Source: Frigoribacterium sp. Leaf186 (GTDB lineage Bacteria > Actinomycetota > Actinomycetes > Actinomycetales > Microbacteriaceae). Taken from it: DNA of 64,000 nt. Both the position numbers and the translations under genes were made by a program. Positions 9,250 to 18,367 of the stretch are shown one piece after another (position 1 is the first letter of the stretch; every line of letters starts with the position of its first letter). The stretch spans positions 1-64,000 of the forward strand of contig NZ_LMPQ01000009.1 in the NCBI RefSeq assembly GCF_001423905.1, given 5' to 3'. A model generated the notes under the pieces. That model ran no database searches, was not told where the DNA came from, and worked only from the letters and a program-made list of their open reading frames with translations.

Positions 9250-12200
9250 CGGGGTGCCCTCTCGTCGTGCTCGTGCTCGTGCCTTTGCCCGTGGCCGAGC
9301 CCGTTCCCGTGGCCGAGTTCCGCCCGCTCGACGGCCGCGTCGCGCGCGGTCCGACCAGCCGGGCCCCCGCGCTCCGCCTGCGCCGCGACTCGGCCGACCT
9401 CGACCCGCCCGACGGCCCCGGCCACGCCCGCGAGCAGGGCCAGCGTGCCGACGACGAGCAGCACGAGCGGCCCCCACGACGGCACGAGGTCGGGCGGCGG
9501 CGTGCGCCCCGACCCGACGACGAGCGGCAGTCGCGACACCGTCAGCAGGTACGCGACGAGCCCGGCCGCCCCGCCGAGCACCGTCCCGACCGCGGGCGGC
9601 AGGAACACCTCGAGCGCCGCCGCGCGCCGCAGTCGCCGACGCGGCACCCCGGCCGACTCGAGCGCCGCCCGGTCGCCCCGGCGCGACGGCGCCGACACGA
9701 CGCGCGCGGCCACGGTCGCGGCGAGCGTCAGCAGCAGGGCGGCGGCTCCCACGACGAGGGCCAACGAGGAGGCGCGGGTCGGCGACGCGTGCCGGTAGCC
9801 GTCCGTCACCTGCTGCAACGTCCTGGTGCCGACCACCTCGACGCCTTGGTCGGACAGGGCCGAGACGACCCGCGCCTCCTCGGTGGCCGTCATCGGCGCG
9901 AGCCACACCTCGTGCTCGGCCTCGGACGAGCCGGGGTCGCTCACCCGGTCGAGCAGGGGCAGGTCGACGAGGACGCCCGCGCCGCCGATGCGCGGCAGGA
10001 TGCGCGCGTCGCCCACCTGCGCGAGCAGGCGAGACGTCAGGTCGGGGGCGATGCCGACCAGGCCGCCCTCCACCCCGGCGAACGGGGTCGTCGCAGTGCC
10101 GTCGGCGACGACGACCGGCAGCGGCTCGGGCGCGTCGAGCGGCGCGACGGACGCCGTGTTGCCGCCCTGCTGGTCGAGGAACGCCAAGGCCAGCCCGGGC
10201 ACCGCACCGCCACGGTCGACCGCGTCGGTGATCACCGTGGTCGCCGGGCGGGTGGGGTCCACGGCCTCGCCGACGCGGTCGCGCCACCGGTCGGTGGCGA
10301 GCCAGTCCGCGGTGTCGGCCGCCGCCTCCTGATCGGTCGAGATGCCGGTCACGGTGAGCGAGACGCCGAAGGTCGGGGTCGTCGCGCGAGAGCTGGTGAG
10401 GCCGAGCCAGACGACCCGGCAGCCGGCCTCGCACGGGAACCGGCCCGGCACGCTCGTCAGCGTGCCGTCTCGGGGATCGCCGAGGTCGACCGTGTGCCAG
10501 CCGTCGGCCGCCTGCACCACCACGCGGAGCGACACGTCGGTGAGGTCGGTCGGGAACCCCTCGACGGTGAGGCCCTTCGGCGCGATCGTCGTCACGTCGG
10601 CGACGTCGAGCGACAGGCTCGAGCCGGTCAACACGAACGAGTCGCCGACCGGCGGGGTGAGCAGCTCGGCCAGGCGGCCCGGACTGCCGGCGGAGCTCCA
10701 GCCGGCCGACCAGGCCGACACGGCGCCGAGGCGTTCGGTGTCGACGGCGACGATGCGGCCGACGCCCTCGCCACGGCGGAGCACGTCGACGGCCATCGCC
10801 CGGTGGCCGTCCGGGTCCGCGGCGCGGACCGCGTCGACGAAGTCCACGTCGTCGCGGACGCCCACGCTCAGCACGGTGGAGGCCCCGACGGAGGCGCGGG
10901 CCCGGTCGACCTGCAGCCGGTCGGCCGTCACGGCGACCTGCCCGGCCCACCCCGTCACGGCCACGCCGAGGCAGACGAGCACGGCCGCGGTGAGCACCGA
11001 CGGCGTCCGGCTGAGCCGTCGGGTGACGAGCAGCGCGCCGAGCGAGCGGGGCGGTCGACGGGCCGAGCGGCCGGCGAGCAGGGCGACGAGCCGGAGGGCA
11101 CCGACGCCGACGAGCACGGCGACCAGGCTGGGCGCGAGCAGCGCGATGCCCGGGCCGGTGGCCTCGCCCTGCGTGACGAGCGCGACGAGCACGGTCACGG
11201 TGACGAGCGCGAGGCCGGCCTGCACGACGAGGCCGAGCCGCCCGAGCCGCCTCGGGTCGGCCGACCCCCCGAGCAGCTGGTCGAGGGGCACCCGCGCCGA
11301 GCGCAGGCTCGCCACGCCCAGGGCGACCAGCGACCCCACGAGCGCCAGGGAGGCGGTGCCCACGACGAGAGGGCTGGTCGGCTCCACGCGCACCTCGTCG
11401 CCCAGCCAGGCCCGGGCCGCGACGGCGGCCGAGCCCCAGCCGGCCAACGCCCCGAGGACGGCGCCGAGCACGACGGCCAGGGCGGGCTCGGTGAAGACCG
11501 TGGCGAGCCAGCGGCCCCGCGTCAGTCCGCGCAGCCGCGCGAGGCCCCACTCGGCCGAACGGACGCGCGCGAGACGCTGGACGACGAGCGCGACCGCGAA
11601 CCAGGCGAGCGCGAGGGCCTGCAGGGCCGTCGCCGCGGCGATGACGGCGGCCGCGTCGGCCTGGCGATCGACGGCGTCGAGCACGTCGAACAGCCCCGTG
11701 CGCAGCTGGGCCCTGGCCGCCGCTCCGTCGGTGCCGAGCGTCGCGTCCTCGAGCGCATCGGCGTCGGCGCGCGCCCGGTCGACGTCGTCGAGGGCGAGCG
11801 GCCGTGACGGGACCAGGGCGGCGTAGACCTTGGCGTTCAGCAGCAAGGCGTCGAAGCCGTCCGACGTCACCACGAGGTCGTCGGCGCTCGGGACGTCGAC
11901 CCGGACGGCGCGTGAGGGGGCGGCGAAGAACCGGCCGTCGGCCTGCGTCGGGTCGTAGCGCCCGCTGACGGTGAGCTCGACCCGGTCGCCGTCCGTGACG
12001 ACCACGTGGACGTCGCCGACGGCCACTCCGTCGACGGCGGACGACACCATCACCTGGTCGCTCGCGGCGGGGCAGACTCCCTCGTCGAGCACGGTGTCGC
12101 CGCAGTCGTCGCGGAGGAGGCTCGCGACACGGGCGCCGCCCGTCACGTCCGCGTCGTCCGCCGACGTCCAGAGAGCATCGGCGGCCGACTCCGCCGACAC

Positions 12201-12485
12201 GACGGGGGGACGCCACACGGGGCCCGCGTCGACCGACTCGACGATGTCGCGGGCGTTCGAGATGCCCACGAGGGTCGAGTCGCCGCAGAGGTCCGAGACG
12301 ACGACGAGGCTCAGGTCGTCGACGTGCGAGAGGGCGGTCGCCTCGGCGAGGCCCTGCTGCTGCACGGCCCGGAGCAGCATCGGCGCGAGCACCGAGATCA
12401 ACACGGCCAGGGCCGAGAGCACGACGAGTGAGGCGGCGCCCGCGGGGCGGCGGCGCACGCTCGTGACCCAGGCGGGACGAGCCAT
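9246..12485 (-). CDS. Large FtsX/MacB-like ABC permease
   Basis: 1079 aa; ATG at 12485 with GAGGAG 6 nt upstream (an in-frame GTG at 12491 would bury the ribosome site). It reads as two fused FtsX-like halves. One membrane helix (about 15-40) and a ~210-residue extracellular domain precede a block of helices (about 265-520), then a second extracellular domain and a final membrane block (about 890-1055). The C-terminal tail is His/Glu-rich ([12 protein letters not shown]). Type VII ABC permeases of this kind use mechanical transmission to move lipids, peptides or lipoproteins, or to signal. First gene of the operon 12485-7682; substrate unknown. Confidence 0.82.
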   Translation of the reverse strand: MARPAWVTSVRRRPAGAASLVVLSALAVLISVLAPMLLRAVQQQGLAEATALSHVDDLSLVVVSDLCGDSTLVGISNARDIVESVDAGPVWRPPVVSAESAADALWTSADDADVTGGARVASLLRDDCGDTVLDEGVCPAASDQVMVSSAVDGVAVGDVHVVVTDGDRVELTVSGRYDPTQADGRFFAAPSRAVRVDVPSADDLVVTSDGFDALLLNAKVYAALVPSRPLALDDVDRARADADALEDATLGTDGAAARAQLRTGLFDVLDAVDRQADAAAVIAAATALQALALAWFAVALVVQRLARVRSAEWGLARLRGLTRGRWLATVFTEPALAVVLGAVLGALAGWGSAAVAARAWLGDEVRVEPTSPLVVGTASLALVGSLVALGVASLRSARVPLDQLLGGSADPRRLGRLGLVVQAGLALVTVTVLVALVTQGEATGPGIALLAPSLVAVLVGVGALRLVALLAGRSARRPPRSLGALLVTRRLSRTPSVLTAAVLVCLGVAVTGWAGQVAVTADRLQVDRARASVGASTVLSVGVRDDVDFVDAVRAADPDGHRAMAVDVLRRGEGVGRIVAVDTERLGAVSAWSAGWSSAGSPGRLAELLTPPVGDSFVLTGSSLSLDVADVTTIAPKGLTVEGFPTDLTDVSLRVVVQAADGWHTVDLGDPRDGTLTSVPGRFPCEAGCRVVWLGLTSSRATTPTFGVSLTVTGISTDQEAAADTADWLATDRWRDRVGEAVDPTRPATTVITDAVDRGGAVPGLALAFLDQQGGNTASVAPLDAPEPLPVVVADGTATTPFAGVEGGLVGIAPDLTSRLLAQVGDARILPRIGGAGVLVDLPLLDRVSDPGSSEAEHEVWLAPMTATEEARVVSALSDQGVEVVGTRTLQQVTDGYRHASPTRASSLALVVGAAALLLTLAATVAARVVSAPSRRGDRAALESAGVPRRRLRRAAALEVFLPPAVGTVLGGAAGLVAYLLTVSRLPLVVGSGRTPPPDLVPSWGPLVLLVVGTLALLAGVAGAVGRVEVGRVAAQAERGGPAGRTARDAAVERAELGHGNGLGHGQRHEHEHDERAPR

Positions 12486-12610
12486 CGGCACCTCCTCGTG
12501 CTGTCGTGGACGAGGCGACCCTACCGGTGATCGGTGCGGAGGCTGCAGCTTTCGCGGCCCGCGCCGAGGGGTCCGCCGAGGAGGCCCGTCGAGAGGCGCG
12601 TGCCGGGTCG

Positions 12611-13456
12611 CTAGCTGCGCGCGTCGACGGCGGACGTCGGCGTCCCGGCGTCCCAGGTCGTGAGGAGGCGGAGCGCGTCGGCGCTGTCGCCGTGGGCGTC
12701 GGGGTAGTAGATCACCAGGACGACCTCACCGACGGGCAGCTTCTCGCGGTGCAGCTCGAGCGGGCCGGCCCGTGGGTGGTCGATCGTCACGGTGCCCCCG
12801 TCGAGCGCCCGGACGTCGTGTCGAGCCCAGAGGGTCCGGAAGCGGGCGCTGGCCAGCGACAGCTCGCCGACGAGTTCGACCGCGCGGGGGTCGGCCGCGT
12901 CGTGACCGAGGGATCGGCGGGCGACTCCGACGAACGACTCCACCGCCGCCTCCCAGTCCCGGTGGAACGAGCGCTCCTCCGGGTCGAGCAGCAGCGACCG
13001 CAGGCGGTTCTCGCCGACGACCAACCGCGGCGACAACGCCACCGCGGCGTCGTTCGAGGCGAGGACGTCGAAGTACCGACCCTCGACGAACGCCGGGACG
13101 TCGAGGGCGGCGAGGAGGTGGTGCAGCCGCTCGGGCACGCGCTCGACCGCCCGGGCGCGCCTCGCGCGAGGGCGTGGCGTCGTGAGGTCGCGGAGCCAGG
13201 CCGTCTCGACGTCGTCCAGCTGCAGCACGCGGGCCAGTGCGTCGAGCACCTGCGAGGAGGGGTTGTCGTCGCGGCCGCGTTCGAGCCGGAGGTAGTAGTC
13301 CGCGCTGATGCCGGCGAGCAGGGCGACCTCCTCGCGGCGGAGCCCCGGCACGCGGCGACGCGTCCCGGCGGGCAGGCCCACGCGCTCGGGCGAGACGAGG
13401 GCGCGCCTGGCCTGCAGGTACTCGCCGAGGGCGTTCGCCCGGGTGTCAGGGTCCAT
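12611..13456 (-). CDS. XRE-family regulator with MmyB-like ligand domain
   Basis: 281 aa, ATG at 13456. The N-terminal XRE helix-turn-helix spans about residues 12-75 (LRREEVALLAGISADYYLRL is the recognition region). The rest (about 100-275) matches the MmyB-like ligand-binding domain, with DVLASNDAA near the middle and the conserved late segment LVIYYPDAHG. Such genes in actinobacteria are typically divergent from a short-chain dehydrogenase that they regulate, exactly as here (13587). It probably represses that dehydrogenase and itself through the shared 130-bp promoter region. Confidence 0.88.
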   Translation of the reverse strand: MDPDTRANALGEYLQARRALVSPERVGLPAGTRRRVPGLRREEVALLAGISADYYLRLERGRDDNPSSQVLDALARVLQLDDVETAWLRDLTTPRPRARRARAVERVPERLHHLLAALDVPAFVEGRYFDVLASNDAAVALSPRLVVGENRLRSLLLDPEERSFHRDWEAAVESFVGVARRSLGHDAADPRAVELVGELSLASARFRTLWARHDVRALDGGTVTIDHPRAGPLELHREKLPVGEVVLVIYYPDAHGDSADALRLLTTWDAGTPTSAVDARS

Positions 13457-13523
13457 GGGCCGACGATACCCAGGGGCGCGCCATCGAGCGGGGGTCCTGT
13501 CACTCCCCGGATCAGCCGGGCTC

Positions 13524-13541
13524 TGCCTGTCCGGACCGGCA
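13524..13541. promoter_or_regulatory. Palindromic operator candidate, XRE/SDR promoter
   Basis: TGCC-TG-TCCGGA-CC-GGCA is an 18-bp inverted repeat in the divergent region between the XRE regulator and the SDR. Position and symmetry suit a dimeric repressor; assignment to the adjacent regulator is inference. Confidence 0.4.
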
Positions 13542-13586
13542 GGGGCGAGGGTCGTCTCGTACCCGAACCGAACAGGAAGAGACACC

Positions 13587-14327
13587 ATGGACATCACCCA
13601 CCGCACCGTCCTCGTCGTCGGCGGCACCTCCGGCATCGGCCTCGGCCTCGCCCGGCGCTTCGCCGCCGCCGGCAGCACCGTCGTCGTCGGCGGCCGTGAC
13701 ACCGGCAAGGTCGACGACCTCGAGACCGTCCGCATCGACGTCACCGACGCCGCCTCCGTCATCCGGGCCAGGGACGAGGTCCTGGAGGCGCATCCCGGCC
13801 TCGACACGGTGGTCACGATGTCCGGCGTCCTGCTCCAGGAGGACCTCCGCGACCCCGCCCACTTCGCCGCCGCCGAGACGACCGTCGCCGTCAACCTGCT
13901 CGGCACGATCCGCGTCGTGGACGCGTTCACCCCGCACCTCGTCGGTCGCGGTTCCGGGCACGTGCTCACGGTCTCGTCGGGCATCGCCTTCCTGCCGTTC
14001 CCCCTGATGCCGTCCTACGGCGCGTCGAAGGCGGGCGTCCACGCGTACACCGAGTCGCTCCGGGCCCAGCTCGCCGGCACGGGCGTCGACGTGAGCGAAC
14101 TCGTCCCGCCGGCCGTCGCGACGGCCGGCCAGGAGAAGGTCAACCCGGCGGCCCTCCCGCTCGACGCCTACCTCGACGAGGTCGTCGACCTCCTGAGCCA
14201 GGACCCGACCCCGGACGAGGTCGTCGTCCAGGCCGCACAGCGGCTGCGCTGGGCCGAACGTGACGGCACCTACGCCGACCTCCTCGCGGCACGATCGCGA
14301 GCGCTCGACGCCCTGCCCGGCCGGTGA
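13587..14327 (+). CDS. Short-chain dehydrogenase/reductase (DltE-like)
   Basis: 246 aa, ATG at 13587 with AGGAAGA upstream. The Rossmann motif GGTSGIGLGL (residues 12-21) and the active site Ser (VSSGIAF) plus YGASK (Tyr and Lys) are intact, so it should be an active NAD(P)-dependent oxidoreductase. The cofactor loop has VVVGGRDTGK, whose Arg fits NADP. Substrate unknown; pairing with a divergent MmyB-like regulator is a common actinobacterial arrangement, often tied to aldehyde or stress responses. Confidence 0.88.
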   Translation: MDITHRTVLVVGGTSGIGLGLARRFAAAGSTVVVGGRDTGKVDDLETVRIDVTDAASVIRARDEVLEAHPGLDTVVTMSGVLLQEDLRDPAHFAAAETTVAVNLLGTIRVVDAFTPHLVGRGSGHVLTVSSGIAFLPFPLMPSYGASKAGVHAYTESLRAQLAGTGVDVSELVPPAVATAGQEKVNPAALPLDAYLDEVVDLLSQDPTPDEVVVQAAQRLRWAERDGTYADLLAARSRALDALPGR

Positions 14328-14381
14328 TCCGAGAGGGGGCCCGTGCCCGAGGTGGCGGACGGTGTCGGTGGACGGTGTCGC

Positions 14382-14729
14382 CTACCGTCTCACGGTGACG
14401 ACGAAGGTTCGGCCTCGGTCCTGGACCAGCTCGCCCGTCCAGGGTGCTTCGAGGTGGCCGTCGTCGTCTTCGTCCAGGCCGCGGAGCGCCCGACCCTCCG
14501 GGATGCGCAGGACGGGCCGAGCGGAACCGTCCTCGGCCACGGAGACGATGTCGACGACCCGCCCGCGGACCCAGGTCTCGACACGGGAGGCGTGGTGGGT
14601 CGCCGTCACGCGCACACGACCGTCAGGGTCCTGCCGTCGCGTGCACGCCAGGTCGACCCGATCACCCCGCTCGATGGTCTCGCCGCAGCACATGTGGTCC
14701 AGGACGTCGACTTCGACGGTCACGTCCAT
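14382..14729 (-). CDS. Hypothetical protein (115 aa)
   Basis: I chose ATG 14729, preceded by GGGAGG; an in-frame ATG at 14768 is possible. The product is soluble and beta-rich, with an early Cys-Cys pair (DHMCCGE) and an acidic stretch (GLDEDDDGH). No known domain is evident. It reads like a small OB- or SH3-type fold that handles nucleic acid or metal, but that is speculation. Convergent with the SDR gene, which ends 54 bp away. Confidence 0.55.
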   Translation of the reverse strand: MDVTVEVDVLDHMCCGETIERGDRVDLACTRRQDPDGRVRVTATHHASRVETWVRGRVVDIVSVAEDGSARPVLRIPEGRALRGLDEDDDGHLEAPWTGELVQDRGRTFVVTVRR

Positions 14730-14824
14730 CAGCTGGCCCTCCCGCCCTCGACTCGAACCCGTTCTCATGATGCCCGCAGGCCCTGATCGCGTCCGCAGTC
14801 CATCTCCCCGGCGCGTGCTCGCCG

Positions 14825-15349
14825 TCATCGAGGGCTCTGACGCCGCGCCTGCCGATCCGTGAACTCGGTCAGGACGAGACGCTGACGGCCGTCGATCAGT
14901 TCGCGTGCCGCGTCGAGGTGCCCGGCATGGGCCGCCGTCTCGGTGATGACGTGCAGCGTCGTGGCGAGCAGGTCGCGGTCGGGAATCCACGGATGCGCCT
15001 CGAAGGCCCGGCGGGGTGGGTGAGCGTCGAGTTCGGTCGCGAGCAGTGTCTCGTCGCTCCGGCCGGCGGCCTGCCCGTAGTCGTCGAGCACCTGCTCGGG
15101 CCGGGGCCACTCCGTGGGGTGCCACACGTCGTCGTCGCTCGGCAGGTCCAGCCGTCGACCGAGCACGACGCCCTCGAACCAGAACGTCTCGACGTCGAAG
15201 GTCAGATGCCGGATCAGGCCGAGGGGAGACCAGCCGGACGGCAAGAGGGGCCGGATCATCGCGTCCGCGTCGAGACCGTCGACCGCGTCGACGACGTGCT
15301 GGCGCTGTTCTCGGAGCGCGGCCGAGAGAGCCGCTCGCACGTCGGTCAT
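14825..15349 (-). CDS. DinB-like / DUF664 family protein
   Basis: 174 aa, ATG at 15349. Hallmarks of the DinB four-helix bundle are present: LLPSGWSPLGLIRHLTFDVETFW near residue 35, and the late His motif ETAAHAGHLDAARELIDG. In this superfamily three His residues bind a metal, and actinobacterial members include mycothiol-dependent enzymes; here the family is DUF664-like. A role in thiol-dependent detoxification is inference. Its promoter region is overlapped by a VanZ-like fragment reading the other way. Confidence 0.8.
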   Translation of the reverse strand: MTDVRAALSAALREQRQHVVDAVDGLDADAMIRPLLPSGWSPLGLIRHLTFDVETFWFEGVVLGRRLDLPSDDDVWHPTEWPRPEQVLDDYGQAAGRSDETLLATELDAHPPRRAFEAHPWIPDRDLLATTLHVITETAAHAGHLDAARELIDGRQRLVLTEFTDRQARRQSPR

Positions 15350-15385
15350 GGTGCCAGCATCCCCGCGAGGCACCACGATGACAAG

Positions 15386-15553
15386 AGGTCTAACATCCTC
15401 TTGTTCGTGCCGGTCTCGTTCCTCGCGGGGGTGCTTTGGCGTCGGCCGGTGGTGGCAGTGATCGGCGCGGTCGTGCTCGCGGCGACCGCGCTCGCGTGGC
15501 ACCGGAACCGCACGCGACGCCGGACCTCGTCACCCACGCGAGACACGCCGTGA
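15386..15553 (+). pseudogene. VanZ-like fragment
   Basis: This frame reads SNILLFVPVSFLAGVLW followed by a hydrophobic helix and a basic tail, ending at the stop at 15553. The NILLFVPxxF core is typical of VanZ-family membrane proteins, which normally have four or five helices and more than 120 residues. Only about 55 residues remain, and the only starts are TTG 15401 or GTG 15407 without a ribosome site. The 5' side runs into the DinB-like gene on the other strand. Best read as a degraded remnant; a real small membrane protein cannot be excluded. Confidence 0.4.
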
Positions 15554-15565
15554 CGGCGACCAGGG

Positions 15566-15916
15566 TCACTCCTGGTCGTCCAACCAGTCGTCGATGTCGA
15601 GGCGTCGAGGGTCGGTTTCGTCGGCAGGTTGGACGGGTGCGGGGTCGACGTGCTGGGCCAGGCGGGCCTCGATGTAGGCGGTCGTCTCGTCGTTGTCGGG
15701 TTCGGGGAGGGAGTTGTTCGTCGTCTCGGCGACGAGGGGGACCCCGGGCGACAGGAACAACGTCGCCGTCACGACGTCCCCGTCGGCGTCGATCGCGGTG
15801 ATGTCGACGGAGTCGGCCGAGCGGGTCTCGCCGAGCATGGCCGCGTACTCGAGGACGGCGTCGGCCACGCGATCACCCACGAGGAAGTTCTTCCCTGCGA
15901 ACGTGATGTGCTTCAT
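15566..15916 (-). CDS. Hypothetical acidic protein (116 aa)
   Basis: ATG at 15916, with a GAGG-type ribosome site. The protein starts MKHITFAGKNFLVGDRVADAVLEYAAML and ends in a very acidic tail (LDIDDWLDDQE). The N-terminal 75 residues look like a small alpha/beta domain; residues 76-116 are probably disordered. Similar short proteins are common in Microbacteriaceae without assigned function. No operon partner; it is divergent from the photolyase-like gene. Confidence 0.6.
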   Translation of the reverse strand: MKHITFAGKNFLVGDRVADAVLEYAAMLGETRSADSVDITAIDADGDVVTATLFLSPGVPLVAETTNNSLPEPDNDETTAYIEARLAQHVDPAPVQPADETDPRRLDIDDWLDDQE

Positions 15917-16036
15917 GGTCGCCTCGCCGACAGTCGGTGGTCCGGACGACCGCTCTGGAAGCTATACCCCTGAGCCTCGATCCGCCAGGTGGACGGCGGC
16001 CGTCGTCCCCCAGCGCGCGGAGCGCATGATGGAGCC

Positions 16037-17233
16037 GTGTTCATCCCCACCAGAGAGGCCGGTCTCGAGGCCCTCCACGATTTCGTCCCCCGTGCCGGGT
16101 CGGCCTACGCCCGCGACCGCAACCACGACCTCGGGGCCGCCCGCGAGAACGTCTCGGGGCTGTCCCCGTACCTTCGCCACCGCCTCCTGACCGAGCGGGA
16201 GGTGCTCGGCACCGTCCTGGCGCACCACAGCCCGCGGGCGTCGGAGAAGTTCGTGCAGGAGGTGTTCTGGCGCACCTACTGGAAGGGCTGGCTCGAGCAG
16301 AACCCCGAGGTGTGGCGGCGGTACCGGCACGACGTCGACGCGCTCCTGGCCGGTGACCTCGCTGCCGACCACGAGGCCGCCGTGGCCGGGCGGACGGGCA
16401 TCGCCGCGATGGACGCCTGGGTGCACGAACTCGTCGAGACCGGCTACCTCCACAACCACACGCGCATGTGGTTCGCGAGCATCTGGATCTTCACCCTCGG
16501 GCTGCCCTGGCAGCTCGGCGCCGACTTCTTCTACCGGCACCTGCTCGACGGGGACGCCGCCTCCAACACCCTTTCGTGGCGGTGGGTCGCCGGTCTGCAG
16601 ACCAAGGGCAAGACCTACCTGGCGTCGGCGGCCAACATCTCCCGGTACACCGACGGTCGCTTCGCGCCCGAGGGTCTGGCCACCACGGCTCGTGCGCTGT
16701 CCGAAGATCCGTTGCCGCCCAGGGCGGCGATCGACCCCGACGACGTCGGGGGGACCATCGGTGGACGAGTCGGGCTGCTGCTGCACGAAGAGGACCTCGA
16801 GGCGGCGAGCCTGCTCGAGGAGCACCCGGGCCTCGCCTCCACCCTGGCGGCCACCGCCGTCGGCGCCGACCCGTCGGGACGCTCACCCCTCGGTGCGTCC
16901 GCCGCGGTGGAGTCCTTCACGGCGGGCGCCGTCGCCGATGCGGCAGCACGGACCGTCGACGCCACCGGCCGCCCCGCCCAGACGTTGCCCGACGCGCTGC
17001 CGTCGAGCCTCGTCGACTGGGCGGCGTCCGAGGTGCTCGACACCGTCGTGACGCCGTACGCCCCGGTGGGCCCGGTCGCCGAACGACTCGCGGCGTCACG
17101 CTCGGCCCTCGCCGAACGGGGCATCGACCTCGTCACCCTGCGTCGACGGTGGGACGGCGACACCTGGCCCCACGCCTCGCGTGGGTTCTTCCCGTTCCGG
17201 GAGCGGATACCGGAACTGGTCCGCGAGCTCTAG
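16037..17233 (+). CDS. Photolyase-like FAD-binding protein without antenna domain
   Basis: I start at GTG 16037 (VFIPTREAGLEAL); the start is uncertain. The product (398 aa) begins directly in the helical FAD-binding region of the photolyase/cryptochrome family: ARDRNHDLGAA, GLSPYLRHRLL, EKFVQEVFWRTYWKGWLE, NHTRMWFASIW and the FAD-contact block DAASNTLSWRWVAGLQTKGKTYLASAANISRYTDGRF. The ~130-residue N-terminal Rossmann domain that binds the antenna chromophore is absent. A ~190-residue C-terminal region lies beyond the recognisable fold. It may repair UV lesions or act as a light sensor; the substrate cannot be told from sequence. Confidence 0.78.
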   Translation: MFIPTREAGLEALHDFVPRAGSAYARDRNHDLGAARENVSGLSPYLRHRLLTEREVLGTVLAHHSPRASEKFVQEVFWRTYWKGWLEQNPEVWRRYRHDVDALLAGDLAADHEAAVAGRTGIAAMDAWVHELVETGYLHNHTRMWFASIWIFTLGLPWQLGADFFYRHLLDGDAASNTLSWRWVAGLQTKGKTYLASAANISRYTDGRFAPEGLATTARALSEDPLPPRAAIDPDDVGGTIGGRVGLLLHEEDLEAASLLEEHPGLASTLAATAVGADPSGRSPLGASAAVESFTAGAVADAAARTVDATGRPAQTLPDALPSSLVDWAASEVLDTVVTPYAPVGPVAERLAASRSALAERGIDLVTLRRRWDGDTWPHASRGFFPFRERIPELVREL

Positions 17234-17322
17234 GGGCGCACGCCACGGACCGGCGCAGGCCCCGCTCGCCGAGATCCGACCGGTGGCGGTGACGGGCGGC
17301 CAGGAGGTGCCATGGTCGTGGG

Positions 17323-18336
17323 GTGCCTCCTGCCGTGTCCTCCTCGCCACTGCCGCCCTCGCCCCCGCCGCTGCTGCCCCCGCCGCTCGCCGCCTGGGGG
17401 CTCACCCTCGCCGAGCACCTGCTGATCGACGGCGGTCTCGATCCCGACGCGGCCGTCTGGCAGGTGCGTGACGACTCCGGTGGGCTCTGGGCCGTCAAGG
17501 CCACGCGGCGCGACTGCCGTTTCGGTCTCGCGCTGGCGGCGTCCGTCGGCGCCGACGTGAGCGTCGTCGCCCCGGTGCCGACGACGACCGGGCGACTCTG
17601 GACCGAACACGAGGGTTCGATCGTGTCCGTGTCGCCGTGGGTCTTCGGCGACGACGCCGCCGAGGACGGCCGGGGGCTCGACGACGCCCAGTGGACCGAG
17701 CTGGGAGCCGTCGTCCGCCGCATCCACGACCAAGCGCCTCCTTCGGACGTCGCCCCCCTGCGTCGAGGGGTCAAACGCACCGGCAAGCGGGCACGGGTGC
17801 TCTTGCGCGACCTCGACCACCGGTTCGTCGGACGGCCCGACGACCCGCTCGCGGAACTCTGGCGAGAGCACCGGGGCCGCCTCGACCGGCTCGAGCGGGT
17901 CGCGCTCGAACTCAAGGGCACCCGGACCGACACGGACCGGGTCCCGTGTCACGGCGATCCCCACCTCGGCAACGTGGTGGTCGACGAGGCGGGGCGTCCG
18001 TGGCTGATCGACCTCGACGAGGCGACCGTGGCTCCGCGCGAGGTCGACCTCGTGCTCGTCGAACTCGGCGTGCTGCCCGGCCTGCCGATGACGGAGGCGC
18101 ATCGGAGCGCGTTCCGCCTGGGGTACGGCGACGACGTGGCGCTCGACGACGATCGTCTCGTCCGCTTCGGGTGCATTCGCGCCCTGGAAGACGTCACGGC
18201 GACCTTTTCGTCGCTCGAGAGAGCACACTCTTCGCAGCACGGTAGCGATGCGGACGGGGTACAAGCCGGTCTGGGGGCGCAGCTGGGACCCCTGGGTCTG
18301 GTGTCCCTGGTCGAAGCCCGACTGTCCCGCGCATAG
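17323..18336 (+). CDS. APH-fold small-molecule phosphotransferase
   Basis: 337 aa from GTG 17323. The strong AGGAGG at 17302 is 15 nt away, so the start is uncertain. The kinase core has the nucleotide Lys in LWAVKATR, catalytic loop CHGDPHLGNVVV (Asp and Asn) and metal-binding LIDLDEA. The first 25 residues are Pro/Ser-rich. APH-fold kinases phosphorylate many hydroxyl compounds, so the name does not imply antibiotic resistance. It ends 31 bp before the sugar-binding protein, so a kinase for an imported sugar is possible. Confidence 0.75.
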   Translation: MPPAVSSSPLPPSPPPLLPPPLAAWGLTLAEHLLIDGGLDPDAAVWQVRDDSGGLWAVKATRRDCRFGLALAASVGADVSVVAPVPTTTGRLWTEHEGSIVSVSPWVFGDDAAEDGRGLDDAQWTELGAVVRRIHDQAPPSDVAPLRRGVKRTGKRARVLLRDLDHRFVGRPDDPLAELWREHRGRLDRLERVALELKGTRTDTDRVPCHGDPHLGNVVVDEAGRPWLIDLDEATVAPREVDLVLVELGVLPGLPMTEAHRSAFRLGYGDDVALDDDRLVRFGCIRALEDVTATFSSLERAHSSQHGSDADGVQAGLGAQLGPLGLVSLVEARLSRA

Positions 18337-18367
18337 CTCAGCTCCGTCCCGACGCCAGGAGAACATC

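Noticed and set aside
9267-11807. Very long open frames antisense to the FtsX-like permease
   Set aside because: They are rich in Arg, Gly, Ala and His, mirror the high-GC codon pattern of the permease on the other strand, and show no domain.
17323-18336. Antibiotic (aminoglycoside) resistance gene
   Set aside because: Only the general APH kinase fold is seen; the context is sugar transport and nothing points to an aminoglycoside.
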